DNA from: Chloroflexota bacterium
GTDB lineage: Bacteria > Chloroflexota > Anaerolineae > Aggregatilineales > UBA2796
Reading direction: 5' to 3'
Assembly: GCA_003695215.1 (NCBI GenBank)
Contig: RFIM01000256.1
Span: 1-9,068 of the forward strand
DNA length: 9,068 bases
Each line of letters starts with the position of its first letter. The first letter of the stretch is position 1. Shown piece after piece: positions 1 to 6,464 of the stretch. A program made the translations under genes and the position numbers. The notes under the pieces were generated by a model that saw only the letters and a program-made list of their open reading frames with translations, was not told the DNA's origin and made no database searches.

Positions 1-1470
1 CAGCACATCAGCCAAATTGCACAGCAGGTCTGCATCTTCGCAGGCAGGCCACTGCCACCAGAAGCCACTTACAGCGAAGTGCGCGTCACTTTGCCTGAGG
101 ATAGCCCTTTGCGCCAAGAATGGTTCGTGATTGCCCTGACCGAGCATTTCTCGATCCTGCTGGCGGGCTTGGATCGGCTCGCGCCTGTCGAGCACGAAGC
201 CCTGCGCCGCTTTGAGACGCTCTGGACGTTCGATGAGGGCGTGATCAGCGCTGTTTTGAGCGATCTGCTAGAGCTGGTGCGCCAACAGCGCCCTGACAAG
301 GCTGCTCAGGTCGAGGAAGCTGTGCGGCGCTTCCCGCCGCGCCCGCCAGATGCGCACTATGCCTCGCTGATCGTCCAGAAATTCCTAGGCCACCTGGAGC
401 AGCAGCATCTGATCGCACATAGGGCGATTTTCCAGCTGGATAGCCTGGTGGAAGCGCGCACCCGTCAGCGCGATACCGCACAACAGACTCTAGCGCGCGT
501 CCTACAGCAGCTCTCCAGCGCTGTGATCGTCCTGAACGCGCAAGGCGAAGTCGTCTTGAGCAACGATATTGGTCAGTTCTTGTTGCAAGGCAGCTGGGAT
601 AGGCAAGGTGCCTACCTGCCAGTGCTGAAGGCAGCGCTCGCTGAATGCGCCCAACAAGCGACCATCTACCAGCGCGATTTGATCCTAGGCGACTTGAGCT
701 TCGTGCTCTCTTCCTCAAGCCTTGAAGCTGAGGATGGCGAACGGCTGACTGTCGTCGTCTTGCACGATCTATCGCATCTGCATCTGTTCGATCAGACGCG
801 CCAAGCCCTGCTGGAGACGCTCTCGCACCAGCTGCGGACGCCACTCACGGCGCTGAACAACGCCATATACCTGATCGAGCGCGATCCAACGCGCAGTAGC
901 GAGTATTTGAGCACTTTGCGTGCCTCTGTGCATCGTCTAACCACGTTAGTCAATAATTTATTACAGATCGCTGAAACTCAGCTGTTCAACACGAGCTTCC
1001 TGCCGATTTACGTGCATGAAGTCTTGGAACATTTCATGACGCATCTCGGCGCGCAGCTCTGGTCGGCGTGCGTGCGCTTGGAAAATTGGCTGAACCAGCG
1101 CCTGATCGTGCAGCTGGACCTCAAGCGCCTGATCTTTTGCCTGCTGGACGTGCTGGACTGCATGCAGGCGCGTTTGCCTGAAGGCGAGCGCATTTTAGTG
1201 CGCATCGAGGCGCTCAGCATGGCTGAGGACTCGCCATGGTTGGTGATTCGTTTCATTGACTCAGGTGCAGCTTTGCCGACGCAGGAATTGACTAGTGAGG
1301 CGCTGCGCAGACTCAGTGAGCCAACTCACGCTTTTTCAGCAGAGACGCAGTGTGCCTTGCGCTTGAGCATGGCGCGCCGCATCATCGAGCAGTTTGGCGG
1401 GCTGCTGAGCGTTGAAAATGCGCCGAACAGGGCACAGGTGAGCTTTCACCTGCCTGCTAAGCGCGGCTAG
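1..1470 (+). CDS. PAS/HisKA histidine-kinase-like protein, 5' partial, degenerate ATPase domain
   Basis: The reading frame is open to the first base of the window. The GTG at 79 has no convincing Shine-Dalgarno, so the true start probably lies upstream; residue numbers here count from that GTG. Residues 1-110 are a helical region I do not recognise. Residues 125-238 start with a coiled coil and look like a PAS domain (AVIVLNAQGEVVLSN). Residues 243-300 are a HisKA dimerisation/phosphoacceptor domain with H-box SHQLRTPLTAL, phosphoacceptor His250 and the usual second helix. The C-terminal region (about 340-460) aligns with an HATPase_c domain but is degenerate. The N-box Asn positions are Cys354 and Val358, G1 reads DSGAAL instead of DxGxG, and the glycines of G2 are missing before MARRIIEQFGG. 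Histidine kinases autophosphorylate on His and pass phosphate to a response regulator; whether this one can bind ATP is doubtful. It could be a pseudokinase or phosphotransfer scaffold. It has no transmembrane segment in the visible part. It ends tail to tail with asd. Confidence 0.85.
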   Translation, partial: QHISQIAQQVCIFAGRPLPPEATYSEVRVTLPEDSPLRQEWFVIALTEHFSILLAGLDRLAPVEHEALRRFETLWTFDEGVISAVLSDLLELVRQQRPDKAAQVEEAVRRFPPRPPDAHYASLIVQKFLGHLEQQHLIAHRAIFQLDSLVEARTRQRDTAQQTLARVLQQLSSAVIVLNAQGEVVLSNDIGQFLLQGSWDRQGAYLPVLKAALAECAQQATIYQRDLILGDLSFVLSSSSLEAEDGERLTVVVLHDLSHLHLFDQTRQALLETLSHQLRTPLTALNNAIYLIERDPTRSSEYLSTLRASVHRLTTLVNNLLQIAETQLFNTSFLPIYVHEVLEHFMTHLGAQLWSACVRLENWLNQRLIVQLDLKRLIFCLLDVLDCMQARLPEGERILVRIEALSMAEDSPWLVIRFIDSGAALPTQELTSEALRRLSEPTHAFSAETQCALRLSMARRIIEQFGGLLSVENAPNRAQVSFHLPAKRG

Positions 1471-2543
1471 GCGCGGCCGTGCTGAGCGCTGGGCAGGCGC
1501 AGGTGCTGAGCGAAGCCTTGTGCGATCAGCAGCTCGGCGTTCAAGATAGCGCCGCCGGCGGCGCCGCGCACAGTGTTGTGCGAGAGCGCCACGAATTTCA
1601 CGTCCAGCACGTTACATGCGCGCAGCCTGCCGATAGTTGTCGCCATGCCATGCCCGTTATCGCGATCGAGGCGTGGCTGCGGCCGATCCGCGCCTTCGTT
1701 GTAGATCAACACGGATTCAGGCAGGCTCGGCAGGTTTTGCGCCAAAGGATGCGGCTGGAAAGCCTGCCATGCCTCACGGATCGCCTCTAGGCTCGGCTTG
1801 CGCTCAAACTTGACCGAGACGACCACTGTGTGGCCGTCTAGCACAGGCACGCGGTTGCAGCTAGCGCTGAGAGTGGCGCGCAGCGGCACAATCTGATCCT
1901 CAGTCAGCGCGCCCAGAATTTTCAGCGGCTCGCGCTCAACTTTCTCTTCTTCGCCTTGGATATACGGCAGGATGTTATCGAAAATATCGAAGGAGGCGAC
2001 GCCTGGATAGCCGCTGCCGCTGATCGCCTGTAGGCTGACCACTTGCACCTGCTGAATGCCGAACGGCCTCAGCGGCGCCAAGGCCACTGCTACAGGCACT
2101 GTGGTGCAGTTGGACATCGTGACCAGAGCGCCGCTATAGCCGCGCTTGCGCCGCTGCGCTGAGACCAGCTGCACGTGCTCGGCATTGATCTCGGGCAGCA
2201 GCAATGGCACATCCTCTGCCAGGCGATGTGCGCTCGTGTTGGAGCTGACCAAATGCCCGCGCTTAGCCAGCTCAGGCTCTAGCGTCAAGGCGACTTCGCT
2301 CGGCAGGGCGGACATGATCACAGGCGCGTGGAACTCGGCGTCCAGCGGCTTAACGGTCAACTGGGCGATAGGCTCAGGCATTGGCGTGGCCAGCAGCCAG
2401 TGGCAAGCCTCGGCGTAGGCGCGCCCGACGCTGCGCTCGGAAGCGGCCACTTCCGCCACACGAAACCACGGATGCTTCTCCAACAGCTGAATGAAACGCT
2501 GACCGACCGTGCCTGTAGCGCCTAAGACGGCGACTTCAATCAT
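1467..2543 (-). CDS. asd: aspartate-semialdehyde dehydrogenase (archaeal/fungal-type)
   Basis: This cytosolic enzyme reduces 4-aspartyl phosphate with NADPH to aspartate semialdehyde, the branch-point intermediate for lysine/diaminopimelate, threonine, methionine and isoleucine. The 358-aa product has the usual family length. The Rossmann motif GATGTVGQRF (residues 8-17) binds the cofactor. SNCTTVPVAVAL carries the catalytic cysteine (Cys146). CNRVPVLDGHT contains the catalytic general base (His237). The active-site context is that of the archaeal/yeast-type subfamily, not the classical Gram-negative Asd; this subfamily also occurs in some bacteria. The ATG is preceded by GGAAGAG seven bases upstream, and it overlaps the stop of the upstream membrane-protein gene as ATGA, which implies translational coupling. 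The stop TAG lies inside a CTAG that also supplies the stop of the convergent kinase-like gene. All key residues are present, so the enzyme should be functional. Confidence 0.95.
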   Translation of the reverse strand: MIEVAVLGATGTVGQRFIQLLEKHPWFRVAEVAASERSVGRAYAEACHWLLATPMPEPIAQLTVKPLDAEFHAPVIMSALPSEVALTLEPELAKRGHLVSSNTSAHRLAEDVPLLLPEINAEHVQLVSAQRRKRGYSGALVTMSNCTTVPVAVALAPLRPFGIQQVQVVSLQAISGSGYPGVASFDIFDNILPYIQGEEEKVEREPLKILGALTEDQIVPLRATLSASCNRVPVLDGHTVVVSVKFERKPSLEAIREAWQAFQPHPLAQNLPSLPESVLIYNEGADRPQPRLDRDNGHGMATTIGRLRACNVLDVKFVALSHNTVRGAAGGAILNAELLIAQGFAQHLRLPSAQHGRA

Positions 2544-4222
2544 GGCGAGTCTCTTCCTAGCTCTCTGGGAACGCGATAGACCGAGACATCATTATACACG
2601 GCCGCAGGCGTGCGCAAGCCGAGTTCGTTCAAACAGATAGTGCCTTCATAAGGCGTATTGCGTTGTGTTAGGATGTAGCGGACGTCATAGCGCGCTATGA
2701 GCTCGCGACAGTTCTGCCCGGCATACCACTGCTGCACCTCGTTCGAACGCTTGCTGCCCTCAAGCGTATCGTAGGGATGCCCATAGACGACGCGCAGGGC
2801 TGTGTAAGCGGGCAGCCACAGGCTCGGCAGGGGATGTGCCAGCACAACCGCGCCGGGCTCGCCGACGTTGTTGAGCCAACGGAAGGCTTCAGTGTAGCCT
2901 TTGGGCATCATCAGGCCGCCTTCTTCGCCGCGCACAGGGTCGTTGATGCCGATCATCGGCACAATCGCCATCAGGACGTTACTCGGCACGCTGAAGACAA
3001 AAAAGGCGACCAACGCGGCATCGCGCCATTTGATGGGAATGCGCTCGAACCAGAAGTCTTCTATGGCGCGCGTAGCAAAATAGACGATCGGGATGAACAG
3101 GCCAATCACGCTGCGCTGCGGCATGGGCAAGGGCAGATACAGGATGATCACGTTGACGATCAGCCATAGCAGCATGAAGCGGTCGCCATCGCGCTCAAAA
3201 TAGCGCACAGCGCGCCAAATGGCAGGCAGCGCGGCGATCAAAGGCAAGCCGAAGCCAAACAGGTAGCGATCGGGCGGCAGCGGCGCAATGCGGTTCTGGG
3301 CTACCCAAGCGCTGAGCGGATTCTCAGCCGTCAGCAGCGCCCAATAGTAGATCAAAATCGGCACAGCAGGCAGGATTGTCAAACTGACCCACGTGAGTTC
3401 CAATCGCGGCAGACGGCGCATGCGCACGCTCAGGATGATTAGGTAAAGCACGAGCGCGCTAGCGATTGGCAGCCAGCCGTGCGGCAAGACGATCACTAAC
3501 AGCAGCGAGATCAGCGCGATGCTCAAGCCGCCATTCAGGAAAGTCGGCGCCATCTCAAAGCCAGGGCGGAAAACTGTGACATAAGTGGCGGCGATCAGGG
3601 CGATCAAGGTGATGGCGAGCGGAAAGTGCGCGTTGGCGAAGATCGCAAGCAGTGGAATCGCCTCGAAGAGATTCAAATCCACGGCGAGCTGCGTTTGTGG
3701 CGTCTGAGGTGAGAGTATCAACGCGAGCCAGCCTAAGCCCGAGCCCACGGCCAGAATGCTGAAGAACAATCGACGTGGGCGCAAGCGCTGCCAGATCGCT
3801 GAGCCAAGATGGTAGAAGGCGACGAACATGGCGAAGCTCATGGTCAGGCGCGCTAAATGGAAGATCATCAAGGCAGAGAGACCGAGTGCGCTGGCCAAGT
3901 GACCTAGAGCCAGGTAGAAGCTGTTCAAGAATAGGCTCGGCACGGCTTCAGGTGTGTGCGTCAGCGTAGAGAGCCAAGCGCCGCGTATGCCTTGCTCGAT
4001 CTTGGCGATGTACACAGCGCTATCCAAAGGCGAGTGCAAAATGCCGACGAAACGATGATTGGGCTGCGTATTCAAGCTGATGAATGCCCACAGGTAGGGC
4101 AGCACAGAGGCTGCCACAAGCAGGCCGCTGAAGATGGTCACCCAGCGCCATTCTGTGGCAGAGACACTGATCGCCGTTCGCTCTCGAGCCAGCACAGTCG
4201 CTGTTATGTTGTTGCGTTGCAT
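2540..4222 (-). CDS. polytopic membrane protein, probable GT-C-type glycosyltransferase-like
   Basis: This is a 560-aa integral membrane protein with about ten to twelve hydrophobic spans (for example near residues 28-50, 100-143, 150-170, 190-215, 232-264, 278-297, 350-385 and 400-423) and a soluble C-terminal region of about 130 residues. An early loop HSPLDSAVYIAKIEQG (residues 63-78) follows the first span, where GT-C lipid-sugar-dependent transferases carry acidic catalytic residues; Asp67 and Glu76 are candidates. The C-terminal segment has GAVVLAHPLPS, RVVYGHPYDT (477-486) and DVRYILTQRN. This pattern recurs in large uncharacterised membrane proteins of Chloroflexota that I recall as glycosyltransferase-like. 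No defined family can be assigned by eye and no substrate can be given. The start has AGGAG nine bases upstream. It is the first gene of a two-gene unit and its TGA overlaps the asd ATG. No functional link to lysine or threonine synthesis is obvious, so the pairing may only be transcriptional. Confidence 0.8.
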   Translation of the reverse strand: MQRNNITATVLARERTAISVSATEWRWVTIFSGLLVAASVLPYLWAFISLNTQPNHRFVGILHSPLDSAVYIAKIEQGIRGAWLSTLTHTPEAVPSLFLNSFYLALGHLASALGLSALMIFHLARLTMSFAMFVAFYHLGSAIWQRLRPRRLFFSILAVGSGLGWLALILSPQTPQTQLAVDLNLFEAIPLLAIFANAHFPLAITLIALIAATYVTVFRPGFEMAPTFLNGGLSIALISLLLVIVLPHGWLPIASALVLYLIILSVRMRRLPRLELTWVSLTILPAVPILIYYWALLTAENPLSAWVAQNRIAPLPPDRYLFGFGLPLIAALPAIWRAVRYFERDGDRFMLLWLIVNVIILYLPLPMPQRSVIGLFIPIVYFATRAIEDFWFERIPIKWRDAALVAFFVFSVPSNVLMAIVPMIGINDPVRGEEGGLMMPKGYTEAFRWLNNVGEPGAVVLAHPLPSLWLPAYTALRVVYGHPYDTLEGSKRSNEVQQWYAGQNCRELIARYDVRYILTQRNTPYEGTICLNELGLRTPAAVYNDVSVYRVPRELGRDSP

Positions 4223-4384
4223 GCCTTCACACTCCTGCCTTGGGGCGCCGTGTTTTTCGGTTATGATAGATCACTTTGGCCGCCTTTTCAGTAACGGACT
4301 CAAAACAATCTCTCTTTTAATAACGCATTTGTGATATGAGAGCGCCGCGCCAAGCCGCGCGCCGTGCCTTTGTGAAAGCTGCTA

Positions 4385-4396
4385 TGTAAGCGTTAC
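4385..4396. promoter_or_regulatory. operator-like dyad TGTAAGCGTTAC
   Basis: The half-sites GTAA and TTAC flank a GCG core. The element resembles LacI/GalR-family operators of the type TGTAAGCG-CTTACA but is one base short and not perfectly symmetric. It lies just upstream of the candidate plus-strand -35 and could serve either divergent unit. No LacI-type regulator is encoded in the window. This may be chance similarity. Confidence 0.25.
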
Positions 4397-4403
4397 GCCC
4401 ATT

Positions 4404-4431
4404 TTGCTCAGAGCGTGTTATGCTTTATATA
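4404..4431 (+). promoter_or_regulatory. candidate promoter for the epimerase unit
   Basis: A -35-like TTGCTC (4404-4409) and a -10-like TATATA (4426-4431) are separated by 16 bp in the only strongly AT-rich stretch before the TTG start at 4470. The predicted leader is about 30 nt. Alternative -10 elements overlap it: TATGCT at 4419 with an upstream TG, and TATAAA at 4440. The exact promoter is therefore uncertain. Confidence 0.35.
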
Positions 4432-4469
4432 CATCAATCTATAAAGGCATCTAGAGAGGAACAAGCGCA

Positions 4470-5405
4470 TTGGCGAGGCTCTTTTTGGCAGGCGGCAGCG
4501 GCTTCATTGGCTCAGCCTTCACGCGCCAAGCCCTAGCAGTCGGCCATAGCGTGCAAGCGCTATGCCGCACTGAGCGCAGCGCAGCGGCTGTGCGGGCGCT
4601 CGGCGCGCAGCCCATCATGGGCGACCTGCTCGAGCCAGGCGCATGGCAAAGCCAAGCCGCTCAGGCTGAAATTGTGCTGCACTTCGCCCAACCCCAGACC
4701 TTCGGCGGACGCATCGGCAGGGCGCGCGCCTTGCGCTACCAAGCCGACCGCCAGATCATGGATCGCAACTTGCTCAGCCCTTTGCAAGGCTCAGCTGTGC
4801 AGCGCATCATCTATGTCAGCGGCACTAGCTACTACGGCCAGCAAGATTTGCCGCCTAAAGATGAGAGCGCCAAGCCGAATCCGCGCGGCTGGGGCCCGTA
4901 CATCGTCAAGGCGCTACAACAGCTCGAAGCCTTCCGCGCCGCAGGCCTGCCGATCATCACTGTCTTCCCTGCTTCGGTCTATGGTGCGGGCTCGTGGTAC
5001 GCTGATATCCTCGCCTCGCTCAAAGCAGGCAAGACTCAGCTAACGCTGGCGCATCGCGATCCGACGCTCGCCACGGTTCACGTGGAAGACTGTGCGCGCG
5101 CCATTCTGCACCTGCTGACGTGCGCGCCAATCGGCGAGCGCTACATCATCTGCGATGATCGGCCGCCGAAATATTCTGAAATCCTAGCACAGAGCGCCCA
5201 AGCGCTGAATGTGCCGCTGAGAACGCGCGCTGTGCCGCTCTGGCTCGGGCGCATCATCGCAGGCCCAGTCATCACCGACGCCTATGATGCCCATCTTTCC
5301 AACGCACGGTTGCGCAGCACAGGCTTCCGCTTCCAGTTCCCGACCATTGAGCAAGGCATTCCTGATGCCGTACGCACTTGGCTTGCCGCGCAAAATCATC
5401 GATGA
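4470..5405 (+). CDS. NAD(P)-dependent epimerase/dehydratase-like extended/atypical SDR
   Basis: This 311-aa cytosolic Rossmann-fold protein has the usual length for nucleotide-sugar epimerase/dehydratase-like SDRs. The N-terminal nucleotide-binding motif is AGGSGFIGS (residues 7-15). CRTER after the second strand carries arginines that may favour NADP(H), which is an inference. HFAQP (71-75) lies where these proteins have the conserved strand-4 motif. IIYVSGTSYYG (113-123) is the serine-containing active-site strand, and FPASVYGAGSW (166-176) is the typical substrate-side loop. The catalytic Tyr-Lys pair appears as GPYIVKAL, with Tyr144 and Lys147 only three residues apart rather than four, so catalysis in the classical way is not assured. 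HVEDCARAI (204-212) is the usual helix-capping motif. The start is TTG, chosen because it gives the complete Rossmann motif and has AGAGGA (4455-4460) nine bases upstream. The next gene follows after 12 bp. The substrate cannot be named from sequence alone. Confidence 0.85.
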   Translation: MARLFLAGGSGFIGSAFTRQALAVGHSVQALCRTERSAAAVRALGAQPIMGDLLEPGAWQSQAAQAEIVLHFAQPQTFGGRIGRARALRYQADRQIMDRNLLSPLQGSAVQRIIYVSGTSYYGQQDLPPKDESAKPNPRGWGPYIVKALQQLEAFRAAGLPIITVFPASVYGAGSWYADILASLKAGKTQLTLAHRDPTLATVHVEDCARAILHLLTCAPIGERYIICDDRPPKYSEILAQSAQALNVPLRTRAVPLWLGRIIAGPVITDAYDAHLSNARLRSTGFRFQFPTIEQGIPDAVRTWLAAQNHR

Positions 5406-5417
5406 GGAGTCTCTTGA

Positions 5418-5927
5418 ATGCCCTACTCGCTTGACCTGCAAGATCACGTCGCCTTCGACATACAAGCCACGCCAGTGGAAATTTTGGTGCCTGAGGCGCT
5501 CTCCTTCCAGTGGATTCTCAATGGCAAGGCGCTTGCGTTTGTAGCTGCCAATGCCACGCGCCAAGTTGTGGATGCATGGGTAGCCAAGCAACTGGAGCTG
5601 CTCAAAACTTGGGATCCCAATCGCATCGCCTTCGCGTTGAACAGCTTTGCGGCGCCTGATTGCGTCGTGACGCCCTACGCGCGCCAACGCCTGAATGACC
5701 TGGTCCGCCAGACAGCGCGGATCACGTCGCGCTCCTGCACTATCATTATGCGCAGCGCCCTAGGGATGCCAGTAGTGCTGATGAGCAATGCTATCAATAG
5801 TGCAGCAAGGCGCTATATGAAAAGCCAGAATGTGGTCTTCTACAGGCACGAAGATGGCATCCGTTGGCTGCAGCGGCGCATCGCTGAAGGCGAATATATT
5901 AACCAAACTTCAACCGAAAATCCTTAG
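5418..5927 (+). CDS. small hypothetical protein, possible STAS/SpoIIAA-like fold
   Basis: This is a 169-aa soluble protein with no signal peptide or membrane span. The central part (about residues 68-125) reads as alternating strands and helices, with IAFALNSFAA, RQRLNDLVRQTARI and CTIIMRSALGMPVVLMSN. It ends in NVVFYRHEDGIRWLQRRIAEG (138-158). A terminal strand followed by an acidic-aromatic helix, of the type F.x.E.A..WL, is common in SpoIIAA/STAS-like proteins that act as anti-sigma-factor antagonists or small regulatory partners. This fold assignment is by general resemblance and is tentative; there is no clear DSxG-type phosphorylatable serine motif. AGGAG (5405-5409) lies eight bases before the ATG. 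The gene directly follows the epimerase and is probably co-transcribed with it. It is the last gene before a new promoter, and its neighbours downstream are signalling genes, which fits but does not prove a regulatory role. Confidence 0.8.
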   Translation: MPYSLDLQDHVAFDIQATPVEILVPEALSFQWILNGKALAFVAANATRQVVDAWVAKQLELLKTWDPNRIAFALNSFAAPDCVVTPYARQRLNDLVRQTARITSRSCTIIMRSALGMPVVLMSNAINSAARRYMKSQNVVFYRHEDGIRWLQRRIAEGEYINQTSTENP

Positions 5928-5965
5928 CCGAAGGCTTTACCTTGCAGTAGAATTCAAGCTAGGCT

Positions 5966-5995
5966 TTGGCAGGCGCAACTACCGTACGCTATAGC
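5966..5995 (+). promoter_or_regulatory. promoter of the response-regulator/GAF operon
   Basis: TTGGCA (5966-5971) matches five of six positions of the sigma-70-type -35. TATAGC (5990-5995) matches four of six of the -10, with an 18-bp spacer. The predicted transcription start is about 6001-6004, giving a leader of about 55 nt before the ATG at 6057. This is the best promoter-like match I found in the window, and it sits in the gap between two plus-strand gene groups. Confidence 0.5.
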
Positions 5996-6003
5996 ACAGA
6001 AGG

Positions 6004-6040
6004 CTCGCTCACATTTCGATTGCAACGCCCACTGAGCGAG
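6004..6040 (+). repeat. perfect 8-bp inverted repeat in the operon leader
   Basis: CTCGCTCA (6004-6011) and TGAGCGAG (6033-6040) are exact reverse complements separated by 21 bases. The repeat starts where the predicted transcript begins and ends four bases before the Shine-Dalgarno GAGGT (6044-6048). As RNA it would form a stem-loop at the 5' end of the mRNA; as DNA it could be two half-sites for a dimeric regulator. It has no trailing U-tract, so it does not look like an intrinsic terminator. Confidence 0.55.
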
Positions 6041-6043
6041 AAT

Positions 6044-6048
6044 GAGGT
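6044..6048 (+). promoter_or_regulatory. ribosome binding site that decides the response-regulator start
   Basis: GAGGT lies eight bases before the ATG at 6057. An in-frame ATG at 6042 would place this sequence inside the coding region, lacks a comparable site of its own, and adds five residues before the conserved first strand of the receiver domain. The 6057 start is therefore preferred. Confidence 0.65.
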
Positions 6049-6056
6049 CAGGAACA

Positions 6057-6464
6057 ATGACTAAGCGCGTCCTATACATCGAAGATCGTCCCGATAATCG
6101 CAGCTTGGTGCGCCGCGTGCTGATGGCAGAAGGCATCGAGGTGATCGAAGCGGCAACGGCCGATGATGGCATTCATCTGGCGATGCAGCATCTGCCCGAC
6201 TTGATCCTGATGGATATCAACATCCCCGGCAAGGACGGCTTGACGGCTACGCAGGAAATTCGGATGAACCCTGCCATCGCGCACATCCCGATCATCGCGC
6301 TGACCGCGAACGTCATGAAAGGCGACCGCGAGCGCACGCTCGAGGCCGGCTGCGATGGTTATATCCCAAAGCCGATCGACGTGGATAAATTTCCAGCCGA
6401 GGTGATGAACTTCATCGCGAAGGGACGAGTCTCACATGAGTCAAGGCAGAGCCGTTCTGGATGA
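6057..6464 (+). CDS. single-domain response regulator (CheY/DivK-like receiver)
   Basis: The 135-aa product is one receiver domain with no DNA-binding or enzymatic output domain. Conserved residues are present: the acidic pair Glu9-Asp10 in VLYIEDRPDN, the phosphoacceptor Asp53 in LILMDINIPGKDG, Thr83 in IIALTAN, and Lys105 in GYIPKPID. It should accept phosphate from a histidine kinase and signal through protein-protein contact or act as a phosphorelay intermediate. The C-terminal tail beyond the last helix (GRVSHESRQSRSG) is unstructured-looking, and its codons overlap the next gene by 29 bases. The gene is first in its operon, behind the promoter at 5966 and the leader inverted repeat. No partner kinase with an intact ATPase domain is visible in the window. 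The upstream kinase-like gene is far away and the downstream membrane GAF gene is incomplete. Confidence 0.93.
   Translation: MTKRVLYIEDRPDNRSLVRRVLMAEGIEVIEAATADDGIHLAMQHLPDLILMDINIPGKDGLTATQEIRMNPAIAHIPIIALTANVMKGDRERTLEAGCDGYIPKPIDVDKFPAEVMNFIAKGRVSHESRQSRSG

Larger units (their letters stand above)
4223..4469. other. divergent intergenic region
   Basis: This 247-bp gap separates the minus-strand membrane-protein/asd unit from the plus-strand epimerase unit, so it must hold promoters for both. It is more AT-rich than the flanking genes, especially at 4300-4335 and 4401-4447. It contains a 7-base direct repeat, GCCGCGC, at 4344 and 4354, a one-turn spacing of 10 bp. It also contains the operator-like element and plus-strand promoter candidate listed separately. 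On the minus strand I saw only poorly spaced promoter-like hexamers, for example TTACTG (4294-4289) and TATCAT (4268-4263) separated by 20 bp, which I do not call. No convincing small ORF or terminator hairpin was seen. Confidence 0.6.

Noticed and set aside
245..844. Long minus-strand open frame inside the kinase-like gene
   Set aside because: Its translation is Ala/Arg/Ser-rich low-complexity sequence with no motif, and it is fully antisense to a recognisable PAS/HisKA gene. It is a GC-driven shadow.
1479..1790. Plus-strand open frame antisense to asd
   Set aside because: It overlaps the C-terminal half of a clear asd gene, has no recognisable domain, and no ribosome-binding site was evident.
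3956..4294. Plus-strand open frame crossing the start of the membrane-protein gene
   Set aside because: The sequence has no domain character, and most of it is antisense to the well-supported N-terminal region of the membrane protein.
4263..4294. Minus-strand promoter TTACTG / TATCAT before the membrane-protein gene
   Set aside because: The spacing of 20 bp is too long for a normal sigma-70-type promoter and the matches are modest.
5926..5936. Small hairpin AGCC-GAA-GGCT at the end of the STAS-like gene as a terminator
   Set aside because: The stem is only four base pairs and no T-run follows, so it is too weak to call an intrinsic terminator.
6042..6056. Upstream ATG for the response regulator
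   Set aside because: It would bury the good Shine-Dalgarno GAGGT in coding sequence and add five residues before the first receiver strand; the ATG at 6057 fits better.
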